Below, one piece after another: positions 31,382-42,849 of a stretch of 64,000 nucleotides of DNA. The stretch's first letter is position 1; the number at the start of each line of letters is the position of its first letter. Location: assembly GCF_003265705.1 (NCBI RefSeq), contig NW_020313285.1:16208302-16272301 (forward strand), read 5' to 3'. Both the position numbers and the translations under genes were made by a program. This DNA comes from Callorhinus ursinus (taxonomy: Eukaryota > Chordata > Mammalia > Carnivora > Otariidae). The notes beneath the pieces are model-generated. The model was given only the letters and a program-made list of their open reading frames with translations, had not been told where the DNA came from and did no database searches.

Positions 31382-33093
31382 ATGTACCTGTACGTGTTCC
31401 TGGCTTGTGCACTCTGGGGATCAGAAAACCACTGTGCCTCCATGAAGACAGCCAACGTGTCTGCCTACGACAATCACACGGCAGTCTGTGCTGAAATTCA
31501 GAAAGAACTTTCGGCTGACAACATTATATACAATGTAAGTCTGGGTCTTCATCAAACATCACTTTGCTCTCAGTGGCCCTTTGTGTTTCTGACCAATGTC
31601 TCCTGCTTTCAGGGTTCCTTCAAAAGGCCCCAGAACACCAGTGAGGTAAGGAACCGTTGCCGCATGGACCTTTCTGATCACATTTGAAAGGGATCATCAC
31701 CCCAATCAGCATCCAGCACAGAGATATGAACAAAAGAGCGAGGAATCTGGCCGGGGCCGGGGCGGGGGGGAAGCAGAGTTTGAGTTTGGGGCCTCCAGCT
31801 CAACCAACAGATGAATCAGTGGCCAGGTTCTAGGCTTTTCCAGGCTCTCTGATCATCACCCCAGATTAGCCCTGGGCCTGGGGAGAGACCCGACACCCAT
31901 TGCACCTGTGGGACACCTGCAGGACAATCAGGGTAGGGCCTGAATTTGAGTTCAGGGCTCCATCTAGCCAGGGTGACCAGGGATGGACGAGGCTGGGGGT
32001 CAACTGGTGCTCAGCTGTACACAACCAACAACCCCCTGCTCCTCACCCCGTTTCAGGAGCCCTGCTATGGGGAGTTTACAAAGGACTTCATCTCCACCCT
32101 GAAGGAACTTATGAAATCTAACGAGCATGACCATCACATAAAAAAGGTTTATAAGGACATGGAAGAACTCACCAGAATCTGCCCAAAGCTGCAAGTAAGT
32201 TGCTGTTTGCTCTTAGAGGAAACTTAGGCTACCACAGCCAGGGGCCCAGCGGGGCAAAGGGCTTCTTACAGCCCCCACTTGCCCCATGTGAGGCCTTACA
32301 TACTACTTTCTGACCCAAAAGTACACTCACAGACAAGGGCTGGGGCTTAGGAGGGTGGGGATTTAGGGGTTGTTTCAGAGGTTTCTGTGATGCCCTCTGC
32401 CAAGTCCCCAGGCACAGGGGTCAGTGTGGAGCAGGTCTGAGACAGGTCAGAGCAGGGCTGTTGTGTAATCAGCCTGGGGAGAGGGCACAGCTGCTCAGTG
32501 CCAACCCCCACGGGGCAGCCAGTCCAAGGGAGCTCCGGTTTGCCCTGCCCCTGGGGCTCTTTCTGGGCTGGTGAGCCCCACTAGGAGCCCACTGTGTGGA
32601 TGGGCAGTGGCTTAAGGGGCGCATGTCCTTGGGAAATGACTGAGGTGTTCCTCTGTGTGTGCCCCCTTCTTACATAGGCCCCTGTGTGCTCCCACCTTGC
32701 TTGTCCTTGTGCCCCTGTCCTGGGCAGCTGTGAGATCTGCCCACACTTGGCTGGCTCTCTCCCCACGGCTACAGATGGGCCTCAGACCCTGTGCTCCACT
32801 ACCACCCGATGCCCCCCAGTGTGCCCCTAAGATAGGTGCAGAGGGCCTGAGCAAATTATCTCCTAGGCGGTGGAGGGCTTACAGGACACTGTGGCTGGTA
32901 GTAGAGAGTTTGCTTTTATTTTTTTCTGCTAAAAATATGGCTTAAATATGCATTTCTTATTTAGCCTACAGAATCACCCAAGAACTGTACTACTGAGGAA
33001 AGTAACTTCTCACAGTTCAAGGAAGCCTTACAGAGCGTTATCATATCCATAGAAGGATGGAAATCCTGTAAGAGTGTCAAGAGCAGCCTCTGA
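31382..33093 (+). CDS. GM-CSF/IL-5-family cytokine, possible KK34 orthologue (four exons, 150 aa)
   Basis: Predicted secreted four-helix cytokine. Coding exons are 31382-31534, 31613-31645, 32057-32194 and 32965-33093, all phase 0 with GT/AG borders; a 33-bp exon 2 is also the size I recall for IL5. The signal peptide is about residues 1-20 (MYLYVFLACALWGSENHCAS). Helix A reads AVCAEIQKEL, with E38 in the receptor-contact position. Exon 3 starts EPCYGEF and ends RICPKLQ; exon 4 has NCTTEESNFSQFKEALQSVI and GWKSCKS. Cysteines 65, 104, 116 and 143 match the order of the four CSF2 cysteines (EPTC, HCP, PCATQ, DCW). C36 is extra. Sequons are N25, N31, N59 and N115. The frame is intact. The name KK34 comes from a chicken cytokine of this locus, later reported, as I recall, in some mammals. 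Orthology is inferred, not tested. Confidence 0.87.
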
Positions 33094-33289
33094 GACCCCC
33101 TCCTCTCCCTGGGACCTGGTTAGAGCTTCAAAAAAAGGGGATTGGAGGAGCCTTGGGCACAATTTTTAGCCAGGGTGGGGTGGGAGTTTGCTGGCCCTGG
33201 GCTGGCTGACAAGTCTGTGGGCAGGTAATGGGGGCAGGGGTGTGCCTGAGGAAATTTTCTGTAACTGCTACAACAGCACCCGCTACTTC

Positions 33290-33295
33290 AATAAA
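33290..33295 (+). terminator. Poly(A) signal of the GM-CSF/IL-5-like gene
   Basis: AATAAA about 200 bp past the stop codon. No ATTTA cluster lies between stop and signal, unlike the other three cytokine genes here. Confidence 0.7.
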
Positions 33296-33309
33296 GCAGG
33301 TGTACGTAA

Positions 33310-35493
33310 ATGCTGGTGAAAGTCATGACACAGTCTAGGCTCCTGGGGCCCATGGCAGACCGGAAGGGGCAGGGGGCTGGGGTTGATGGCCCCACCACCA
33401 GGACTCCTGACCTGGAGAGCCAGGAGTCTCTGAGGAGGAGAGACCTAAGAGGGTGAGCAGGAGCCCCACCTCGTCTGCCCCTCTGCTGCCCCTCCAGGGT
33501 GAAGTGACACCCAGGACGGGCTCCATCAGTGTCTGTGCGGCTTGTTACTAGTCCTCTTCTCCCCGAGTCCTTTAGAACTCGAATCAGATCCTTTCCCAGA
33601 TCCCCCCGCCCCCAGCTTCACTCAGCACCCAGCCACCCCTGGATCCAAGGGCCAAGACTCAAGGCTCAAGGACCTCCCCTGTGTGATCTCTATGACTGCT
33701 CCTGGGGGCTCCAAATCTCATTCATCATCCCCCCTCCCCTGCCCCTTGCTGAGGGCTGATGTGACCACAGAAAGGTCAGACCTGGTAAATGGCACAGGGG
33801 AATGGGGGCTTGCAGCCTACTCACAGAGGACTGGGCACAGTGGGGAATGTGGACCAGGTGGGGGGCCCCACAGTGACCAGGGACATCTCTAAACCCCCAG
33901 CTTCTTCTAGACCAGCAAGTAGCTATCTGACTTCAAAGTAAAGCCCCTCACCTACAAAGCCTCTCACAACACCCTTCAGAGCCCCCTTGGGATAAAAGCC
34001 CACTCCCCAACTACTGCTGCCCCTACCCCAGAGCACGGGGCACTCCCTGTGCTGAATCCAGCAGCCTCTCTGGTCCTAAGGTGCTGCCACACTGAGCTAC
34101 CGACCTCTGACCCCTCATCCTCAATTCGAACCCTAACCCTGATTTGAAGAGTTTATTGGAGGTGACAGCCTCCTACCATCCAAACCTCTCAGACCATGAG
34201 TTCCTTCACCAAACCAGGAAAGATCTATTGTTCTGGAATACAATTAGGTATCAAGCCGCAACCACAATATGGCTCAGGCCAGACCTGTCCGCAACATCTA
34301 CCTTCTGACAGACCTTGCCTAGCTTTGAAGCTTCAGATTATGCCTGCAGCCAATACACAGACGGACCATAGCCCTGCCCACCCCCATCCCTCACTCTAGA
34401 CTTCTCAGACCACTCCCTGTGTATCTCCAACTTGACAGGCCACATCGGGCTGGAGGTCAGCAAATGTGACTGAGCGAAGTTGCCAAATTATCTCAGAACA
34501 TGGAGGGCAGCCCCATGACTCAGGTGTCAAGGCTGATGTGGTCAGTGGTCAAGGATGGTTACAGCCCTGAGGAAGCCCATGGTGCATTCCCCAGAGGCTG
34601 TGAGCTCCTGTCCCTTGGGCACCCCACATGGGTGCTCAGGGTTTCCAAGGTTACTCCTCTGTGATGAGCACTAGAGCCTGTGGGATGCATGGCAGGATGG
34701 GGTTGTAGAGATACACTGGTAAGAAGACCCACCACTTTACTGCCCAGCCTCCTCTGAGCCTGAGGCATCTAACAGTAGAGGCCTGGGGGCTCCATATACA
34801 CCCTTGTCATCCCATTACTGTGTTCAGGACATCAGGGTGTACACAGGCCTGGTCTGCCACTAACCTGCCGTGTGACATTGGACAGATACCTCAGTCTCTC
34901 AGCCACAGTCCATAAAGGCAGTGTGGGCTCTAGCCCCAGAGGCCAGAACACAGCCTAGGTTCAGGGCTTTTGTCATGCTAGAGGGCCTCACAGCATCTGG
35001 CTCAACTCTAGGGAAACTAAGGTTGACAGAGAGGTTCTGGTACCTCTTCTGGGAAACAGGAAGTTGGTAAGAATACAGGTGGGAAGGCAGCTCTTCCCCA
35101 AGGAGTAACTGCCCCCATCCCCCTGCGACCCCTAAGCCTTGGCCAAGGCTCCCAAACAGCCATCCATGAAGAGACCCTGCAGTGAGAGCCACCTGGGTTT
35201 TCTCTGTGCCCTAGTGTTCTCTCTAATTAGACTCCCATCTGGACACTGGTACTGTTCCTGTTGGTGGCTGGAACCAGGTGGGAGGGCCTTGTGGGTACTG
35301 CTCTGGAGACCCAGGCAGGCCGGAACCCAGAGTTCTCTGGGAGCCTAGGGGCATGACCGCTTCAGCATCTATGGAGGGGCTGGTACACTGGCCGGCGGAG
35401 CTCTGGGCGGGACACCTGGGCACAAGATGCATGGCCTGACCTCCAGCTGGCTGGGAATGGCCCTAGGCACTCCCTTTCCCTAGGAGACCAGGC
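33310..35493. other. Spacer, no gene seen
   Basis: GC-rich unique sequence with probable decayed L2 (about 33940-34420) and a MIR-like stretch at about 34830-34900 (gtctgccactaacctgccgt). No exon set was found. Confidence 0.45.
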
Positions 35494-35508
35494 AAAAGGT
35501 CCAAATTA

Positions 35509-35701
35509 GGGACGCCTGGGTGGCTCAGTAAGTTAAGTAAGCATCTGCCTTCAGCTCAGGTCATGACCCCAGGGTCCTGGGATTGAGCCCCACATCAGGC
35601 TCTCTGCACGGCGGGGAGTCTGCTTCTCCCTCTGCCGGCCGCTCCCCCTGCTTGTGCTCTCTCTTTCTTCCTGACAAATAAATAAAAAAAAACTTAAAAA
35701 A
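35509..35701 (+). mobile_element. Carnivore SINE, plus strand
   Basis: Head GGGACGCCTGGGTGGCTCAG (shared first bases with the duplication), body CAGGTCATGACCCCAGGGTC, tail AATAAATAAAAAAAAAC plus A run. A perfect 15-bp target-site duplication, aaaaggtccaaatta, lies at 35494-35508 and 35702-35716, so the insertion is fairly recent. Confidence 0.96.
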
Positions 35702-35716
35702 AAAAGGTCCAAATTA

Positions 35717-37980
35717 TATCCCTCCAAGGGAGATAACCATGGGCAGGTGTGGGTCAGGCTTATCCTGACCCTCAGGAAACACTCTTGGCCTTGCTAGGGC
35801 CATCTCTAGACAAGGAAGGAGAGCAAGGTGGGGTGGCCTGAAAACAGAGGCTCATCCACACATCAAGACTTCCCAGGACAGTAGGTCAGCGCCTCTCCCT
35901 TCAATTCACAGGGGCCTCCCCAGAGACCACTTCAACTCTTTACCACCTCATGCCTCCTGCGGGTCCCCTCTCCCCTCAGAATTCAGTAGTACTGAGGTTA
36001 GAACCAGGAATCTAAGACATGCATGAAAGCAGTCATGCAGCCCTCTTCCATATGCCAGGCCTCAAGAGCTGGATCGCCCGGCTGGCAGCCCCGTGGCAGC
36101 CTCTGTCACAGGCCATAGTGCGGCTCTACGCTTTGATGCAGCCTTCAGATGTGGGGAGATCACACAGGAGGAGCGAAGCTTCATCCACACAAACAGCCAA
36201 TGTGTCAGTCCGTGAAATGAAATGACGGACTGAAGCTAACATGGCAACATGGCAAGGCACCTGTGAAAGGGTCAGAAAGGCATCAAGGCTGGGATGACGC
36301 CATGCGGGCCAAGGGCCAGAAAGGAATCGGGATTTTCTCCTTGGCTTCCTACCCTGTGGTGGTGTACATGTGAATGTGGCTGCATGTGAGGAAACATGCT
36401 GAGTGCCAAGGTGGTGGCACAGATCATGTGGTTCCCTTGCTTATAGAAAATTTGCATCTTCAGTGTCTTCAGGTAAATGGGGTCCTTGGTGGTAGCTTGC
36501 ATTGAATGACTCCCCAGCTCGGTTGTTCAGTCAAGATGCTGGTGATTAGCTTGAAAAGGGGGCTGCTCCCCTCAAAGCCCAGAGGGCTAGACCCTTTTTC
36601 TAAGAAAGCATGGACAGCAGAAGAGGCTTGGCTGTTCTTCCTTGGCAGGCAGGACAGCTCTTAGTGTAGGCCTGGAGGTTGCAAGGTATTGTGCAAGGCA
36701 TCCTCAATTAACCTCACAGCTGTCCTGTGCCTGGAGTCACAGGTGGGGCTGCACATCTGGCCTGCACCACACAGCCCCCACTGGGCAGGACCGGCCCTGG
36801 AAACTAGGACCCGAACCCTTACTCCTTTTGTTTCCTGGCTGCTGGCACATGCATGAGCTTGGGAACTCAGGATCTATATGAATCGAAGCGGAGGGCAGAG
36901 GCTGCATGGACCAGGCACATACTGTACCAACCAGGGCTTTGGAGCAAGCGGTTATTTGTGTTGAAGTCACATGGTTGAGTCCAGCCACTCCTGTCCCGGC
37001 CCCTCCCACAGTGTTCCACAGGCTTCACAAAAAAGAAATCTGGCATTTAGGTCTCTCCCAGGCCTCTGTTTTCTTAAAACTGCCGAGTAGGGTTGTGGCG
37101 GGCGGGCAGAGAGAGGCGCCAGCCCCAGACCAGCCTGCTGGGACATAGAGAGGCTGAGACGAGCAAGGTCAGGAAACACCGCTTCTCCCGAGAGCACCCT
37201 GATGCTGGCCCTGCCTCTCCAAGGAGAGAGGAGAGCAGAATGTCCGGGGCATCCAGGTCTGCAGAGCAGGTCAGAGGAGAGCTGGCCCCCAGGACGAGAT
37301 CTGGGGATGAGGAGGGGTTGTCTCACCTACTGTTGGCAAGGGATGCTCCCTGCCCCCAGGGCCCAGAGAGGCTGGCCCCGGCGCAGGACCACGCGGGAGG
37401 TAAGCTCTGTGGACTCCCAGGCCCAGTCCCGCAGAAGCCGCCTTCCTGGACCCTCCCAAACGGCTGACCAACTTCCCTGCTGCGAGGAGACCCTGGGCTC
37501 TGCCTGCCGGGAAAGACACAGCCTCACAAGTTATTTTTCACTGTGGTTTGAGATAACAGCAGTGAAACAGTTTCATGTTGCTGCCACTGATGTTATCTCT
37601 GGCCCGGACCTGCTCTTTGAACCTGAGAGATGATTAATTAAAAACCTGTCTCCCTTTTCTTTTTCTTAACTTCAAGGGAAGATGAGCACAAACTCCCCAG
37701 GTTCTCCCCTCAAATGGACTTACTGGACCTTCACCCACAGGCAAGGTCCACATCTTCAAGATCCTGCAGTTCTTCTGGAGGTGGAGAAAAGCCTTTCTAA
37801 AAATATTTGTTTTTTCATTGGGTTGTACATTAAGTACATTTCAGTGAGTTTTTATGTATGTCTATACCAATATAACCAACACGGAGAGCCAGATACAGAG
37901 CATTTTCTAGCCCCCCCCCACCCCCGCAAAGGCTGCCTGTGCTTTCTCCCTCCCCATTAGCATCTACCCCGCTAAGTATC
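35717..37980. other. Spacer, no gene seen
   Basis: No recognisable gene. The GC-rich 37080-37500 part opens several overlapping frames without motifs. A short C-rich run is at 37911-37925. Confidence 0.45.
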
Positions 37981-37984
37981 CAGC

Positions 37985-38420
37985 CTCTTTCACTATAAAT
38001 TCATCTTGCCCTTCTTCAACTTCATTTAAGTGGAATCAGAGACCGTGCTTTTTTTTTTTTTTTCAGAGACCGTGCTTTTATGTTTGATGTCTTTTGTTCA
38101 ACATTATGTGTGTGTAACACTTTCTGGTTGTTTCATGGAGCTGCAGTCTATTCTATTTTGTTTCTGCAAAGTAGTCTATCATGTCCCACTGTGTACTTCC
38201 CCTTTTCACTGCTGATGGATATTTTGGCTGTTTCTGCTTTTTGGCTCATATTAATAAAGCTACAAACATTCCTATACTCCTATCTTGGTGAGCATTACAT
38301 ACGCATTTCTGTTGGAAACGCTGGGAATGGTGTGGAATTACCGGGTCATCGGACATATGTATTTTTAGTTTTAGTAGATACTGCCAAATATTTTTCCAAG
38401 GAAAAGTTTTTTATAAGCAC
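37985..38420 (-). repeat. Old LINE-1-like fragment, antisense
   Basis: Phrases such as 'ttcatttaagtggaatcaga', 'cactgctgatggatattttg' and 'aataaagctacaaacattcc' are the reverse complement of L1 3' sequence. It contains the poly(T) insertion at 38036-38079. Confidence 0.55.
38036..38079. repeat. 17-bp direct repeat flanking a poly(T) run
   Basis: tcagagaccgtgctttt occurs at 38036 and again at 38063, separated only by T residues. It looks like a target-site duplication around a bare poly(A) insert (minus-strand sense), that is, a fully 5'-truncated retrotransposition event. Confidence 0.65.
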
Positions 38421-38429
38421 TATTATTGC

Positions 38430-40700
38430 TGGTTCTCCTGCCTCTTGTAGAAACTGCTTATCCATCACTCTGACCTCTCCTCTCCTTTCACGTGATCTGA
38501 AGTTGCTTCCCAAAGTCCTCCTCGTTACTGGAATTTCTTCTTTATATTGGTCAGTCTTGCCCAACTGTGAACATTCTCTAAAGCCAATTGTTGGGAAACA
38601 AATCCCAAATCCGACTGAGCCTGGGCCTCAGACTTTGCTCATGGGACGGTTGGACCTGCCCTTGGGGAGCCTGGCTTGGGCAGGCTGCAGGGAAGTCCGC
38701 TCGTTGATAAGAAGAGAACTTAGCCGTCGATACTCGCCACTTCCCCATGCTACCGCGGCTGTGTAGGGGCTGCCTCCACGTCTAGCATCTCCTTTCGGGG
38801 GCAGTTTGGTCACAAAGGGCCCAGTCTGACACGGATATGGGTGGTGTCTTGCCAGTCTGTTGTGCAGTGCAGCCCTTGTCCATAAGTCTCTTGCGCCAGA
38901 GTCTCTGGGGGTCCCCGAGGAGACTATGATGTGCTACCACCCTAGGGGAGAGACAGGCTGAGGGGCCCAGTGCAGGGGAGTGTTCTGGGCTCCTCTCAGG
39001 GTCTCTCTCCCCTCGTTAATCCCCCACCATGTCCTCATGTTTTCACTTTCCTGGTCCCTTCCAAGTCTGCCCACTTTTCTGTCCTCTAGCCCTGCCCCAG
39101 CCTAGCCCACCTCTTCCACAGACTATCAGCTCAGACGGTTCATGGACATTCGTCTCTAGATAGACCTCTCCTGCTTCTCTCCCCATGGCAGTCGGATGGA
39201 TTTATACACTCATGAATCCATTCAACAAGTATTATTGAGTGCCTCTGAAAGATCAGAAACTATGCCAGGCTCTGCAGGAAACCCAACCCTTGAGGTACCT
39301 ACATTTTAGGGAATTAGTCTGGCTGTGTCCCACAGGGGCTGCCTGTTGGCTCACTGTGAACTTCAAGCCCTATGATCTGGTCTAAGACCCTGCCCTGCCA
39401 CTCTGAGACCACCCACCACCCCCCAGCCTCACTGCTCACAACCCTGTCTCCCTCATAGCAGCCCGAGGCCCCAGGAACACAAACCAGCCACAGCTCCCCT
39501 ACCAGCCCCTGGTCCCTGTGCCCAGAATGCATCCCAGCCATGTGCCTGACATCTGTCCCCACAGGAGCCAAGACCAGTGTCTGACAGGAATGGACATGTT
39601 CTCTATTGGGGCATACTCCTCCTCGACACTTACTCTGGTGCCTTGCCTGCCCACCTCCTGGGCCTTAGGATGCACTACCATCTGCCCCTCAGGGGACTGT
39701 GGGGTCTCTGCTCTGAACTGCAGCTCTATCCCCCAGGTCTGAGGAGAATCCCTCACTGCATGGGTGCCAGCAGTGGCCATATTCCAGGGTCTGATGAAAA
39801 TGCATCTTTTCTCACCTATGACTAAAAGAAATGCACAAAGGTTTTATGGAAATCAAGATGAAACAGCAGTATGAACTTCCCAAAGTTTAGAAAATGCTCT
39901 GTGGGACAAAGAGCAGCACAAGGCCCTAAGGTAAAGGCCCTTACAGTGAGGGATGTTGTTAGCATTATCCTTGTCAACAACAGCATCTGAGAAGTGAGCC
40001 AAGAGGATGACCTTGGGCCACCCAGGGGCCAGGGGAGCCGGGAACCCAATACAAGCACAGCTGCCTGCTCCCTTTCCCACTTAATGGATTTGGGTAGTCT
40101 CTCAAAGGAAACAGGAAAAGGGAGGAAAGCCCAGCTCTTGGTCAATGTGTCACACTTCCTCCTGCCCAGAGCCTGGGGCAGCCCCAAGCTCTCCTGGTAG
40201 GAGCCCAGGCTCCTGCCCAGGCTTCTTCTGCCAGCAGAGCTGGAGGAGGGTGGGGTCACTTCATGCTCTGGGAGGGGAAGCCAGGGAATCAGCAACTGCT
40301 ACTGGAGCCACAGCTTCTAGTCAGAACCTACATGGGAACTCAGAGTCTCCCCTCTCCTCCCGCACCCCAGGAAGCTGACCTCCACAGCCCTCAGGCCCCT
40401 CATCCCATTGGGATCTCTCTGGGGCAGCTGCTGTTGGCCCCTCCCAGATTCACAGAAGGGCTGTGGCTCAGATGGACCCTAACACCCCATCTCTCACCAG
40501 TTCGACCCTTGGAAATGCAGACCATCCAGTGTTGGAATTCAGATAGAAATCAGTGAAAGCTGCAAGAATCTCAGGCCGTAGTCACACTAAAGGCTCCGGT
40601 ACCTATGAGACACAGACTTGGGCTCCATGACTAAACAAAACACCAGGTACAGCTCTGGGCCTGGGTCCCCTCATCACTTTGAGCCCCCATGGTAAGAAGA
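38430..40700. other. Spacer, no gene seen
   Basis: Contains a short antisense L2-like piece at about 39205-39290 (attcaacaagtattattgag). Overlapping open frames at 39310-40560 carry no motif. Confidence 0.45.
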
Positions 40701-40710
40701 AGCATCTTTC

Positions 40711-40875
40711 TTTTTTAAGATTTTATTTATTTACGAAAGGGGAGGAGGAGGGGCAGAGGGACAAGCAGACTCCCAGCTAAGCAGGGAGCCTGACATGGGG
40801 CTCCATCCCAGGACCCTGAGATCATGACCTGAGGCAAAGGCAGATGCTTAACCGACTGAGCCACCCAGGCACCCT
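40711..40875 (-). mobile_element. Carnivore SINE, minus strand
   Basis: Left end TTTTTTAAGATTTTATTTAT, right end GAGCCACCCAGGCACCC. Short direct repeat catctttc at 40703-40710 and 40880-40887. Confidence 0.92.
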
Positions 40876-40899
40876 GGACCATCTTTCCTTAGAGTCAGC

Positions 40900-42310
40900 C
40901 AATCCGAGGGTCCAGGAGTCACAGACACAACAGAGCAGGTCCATGACAGTGACAGACAAAGAGAAAGACATAGCTCAGAGCTCCTGAAAGTATCAGATGG
41001 ACAGATACTGACAGAGTCCCTGGCACTGGCAGATTCAGCCAGAGCGTGGAAGGGAAAGATGGAGAGAGCAGTTGGGGATGGTGACAGTGACAGATTGACA
41101 GATAGGCTTAGAGTCCCTGGTGGTGACAGTCCCAGCCAGTCCCTGGCTGCTGCAGTAGTGGTAGTTCTGTCCTGAGCTTAGCCCTAGAAGTTCTTGGAGT
41201 TTCCTCTTCTCACTGTGACCAAAGGCTTTGAGGGACTTTTACCACCCCCCCTCTCCCCCATGGTCCCCAGGAAGGGAGCAGGCTGTGGCCCTCACCGTCC
41301 CTGGAGCTAGACTCAAGAATCAATCCATTCTCTTGTCCCCACCTCCCCTTCCAAGCACTGGGGGGCAAGGAAATCCTCCCCTATATTCCTCCTGGGGCCA
41401 TCTCCTCATAGCATGGTGGACCTGCTTGTCCTGGAAAAGGTCTTAGGGACTACTGTGAGCCCAGACTCTGTGGGCACAGTGGAGAGTGTCAAGTAGAGGA
41501 CACAGGCCCACTATTATCAGAAAATGCTTAGCTCTAATTTGCCAGCTTTTCTCTTCACGCCTATGACCTCCAGGGTCCAGAGACCTGATATCCTAAAAGG
41601 TCCAAGCCAAGGGGAGAGACTGCAAGCCAGATGAGGATGAGGTGATTAGCCTTTTTCATAGGTAGGGAGACTGAGGCTGACTTGGACATATTCAGCTCTA
41701 TAGAGTCCAAGAAACCCCTGGGGAGGCGTGACACATTTCTACCTTGAAGGGATCTTTTTACTGAAACCATGACCAGGCTGCCTGCCTAAGGCTGGGTCCC
41801 TGGGACAGAGACTCTGAGACAGAGATTAGCATGCAGGGTTGCTTGTGGAAGAGAAGGGAAGCAGGACTGAGCAGTGGGAGAAGCTGGACTCAGTGCGGTC
41901 ACAACAAAAGTTTCAGCTAACCCAAGGGAGAATCCTAGAGCTAGGGTGGTTCTTAAAGTTTTCCTAAGTTGGGGGTAGGAGGAAGTCAAGCCTTTATTCC
42001 ATCATGTTCATCAGTAATTGGATACAGGCTGTCTCTGGACAGAGGCATGATTTTAGGCATGGCAATTTTTTTCAGCAAAGGAAATCCCCCAAAAGAGGCA
42101 CAATATTCTCTCTGGAGCTCAGGGCTGGTGTCTGTTGCTGTTAGGATAGACATATGACAATGGCAGTAACTAGATCAACTATGGTAAGTGAGAGACCATG
42201 GGTACTGGGTTTATGCAGAGCCTCCATCCCTGCCCTCGGGGCTATTCTATTCATGAACCCGCGATGGGGTAGAATAACAGAAGCTGGATAGTATCAACTG
42301 GAAGAGTCAA
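40900..42310. other. Spacer, no gene seen
   Basis: Includes a loosely repetitive GACAGTGACAGA-type stretch at about 40940-41110. No coding exon recognised. Confidence 0.45.
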
Positions 42311-42328
42311 TATATCTACCTGATTATT

Positions 42329-42539
42329 TTTTAAAGATGTATTTATTTGTGAGAGAGAGAGAGCGAGCGAGCATGTGCATACAATCCGGGGCAGGAGGGG
42401 CAAAGGGAGAGAGACACTCAAGCAGATCTGGTGCTGAGCATGGGGCCCTACGTGGGGCTAGATCTCACGACCCTGAGATCATGACCTGAGCCAAAACCAA
42501 GAGTCAGAGGCTTAACCGACTGCACCACCCAGGTGCCTC
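42329..42539 (-). mobile_element. Carnivore SINE, minus strand
   Basis: Left end TTAAAGATGTATTTATTTGT, (GA)n stretch, right end GCACCACCCAGGTGCC. Flanking repeat tatctacctgat, repeated near 42313 and at 42540-42551. Confidence 0.93.
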
Positions 42540-42849
42540 TATCTACCTGATCATTGTACCTCTTCCACTGTGGTATGATTTCTGGGGACCATTACCATGC
42601 AATATGAAACTCTTCATACTTCGTATCACAAACATTTGTCCATCACATTCCTTTACCCTCAACTTCCCTGTCCCAGGTTTTCTGGTCTTTCTCCTTCCAG
42701 GTCCCTGACCAACCAGCCAAGCCATTTGCCACTGCCCATGGTAAATACATATTTTAATTTCAGACTACCTCTCTACACAAAGTCAATGGCCAGATGTACC
42801 ATCTGAAGCTCTAGCCCACTGGATTTTTCCTCACTATTGCCTTTCAAGG

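Noticed and set aside
32965..32972. Alternative acceptor seven bases downstream (cctacag) for exon 4 of the GM-CSF/IL-5-like gene
   Set aside because: It would shift the frame and lose the NCTTE..FKEAL..KSC family pattern. The tttag acceptor keeps phase 0.
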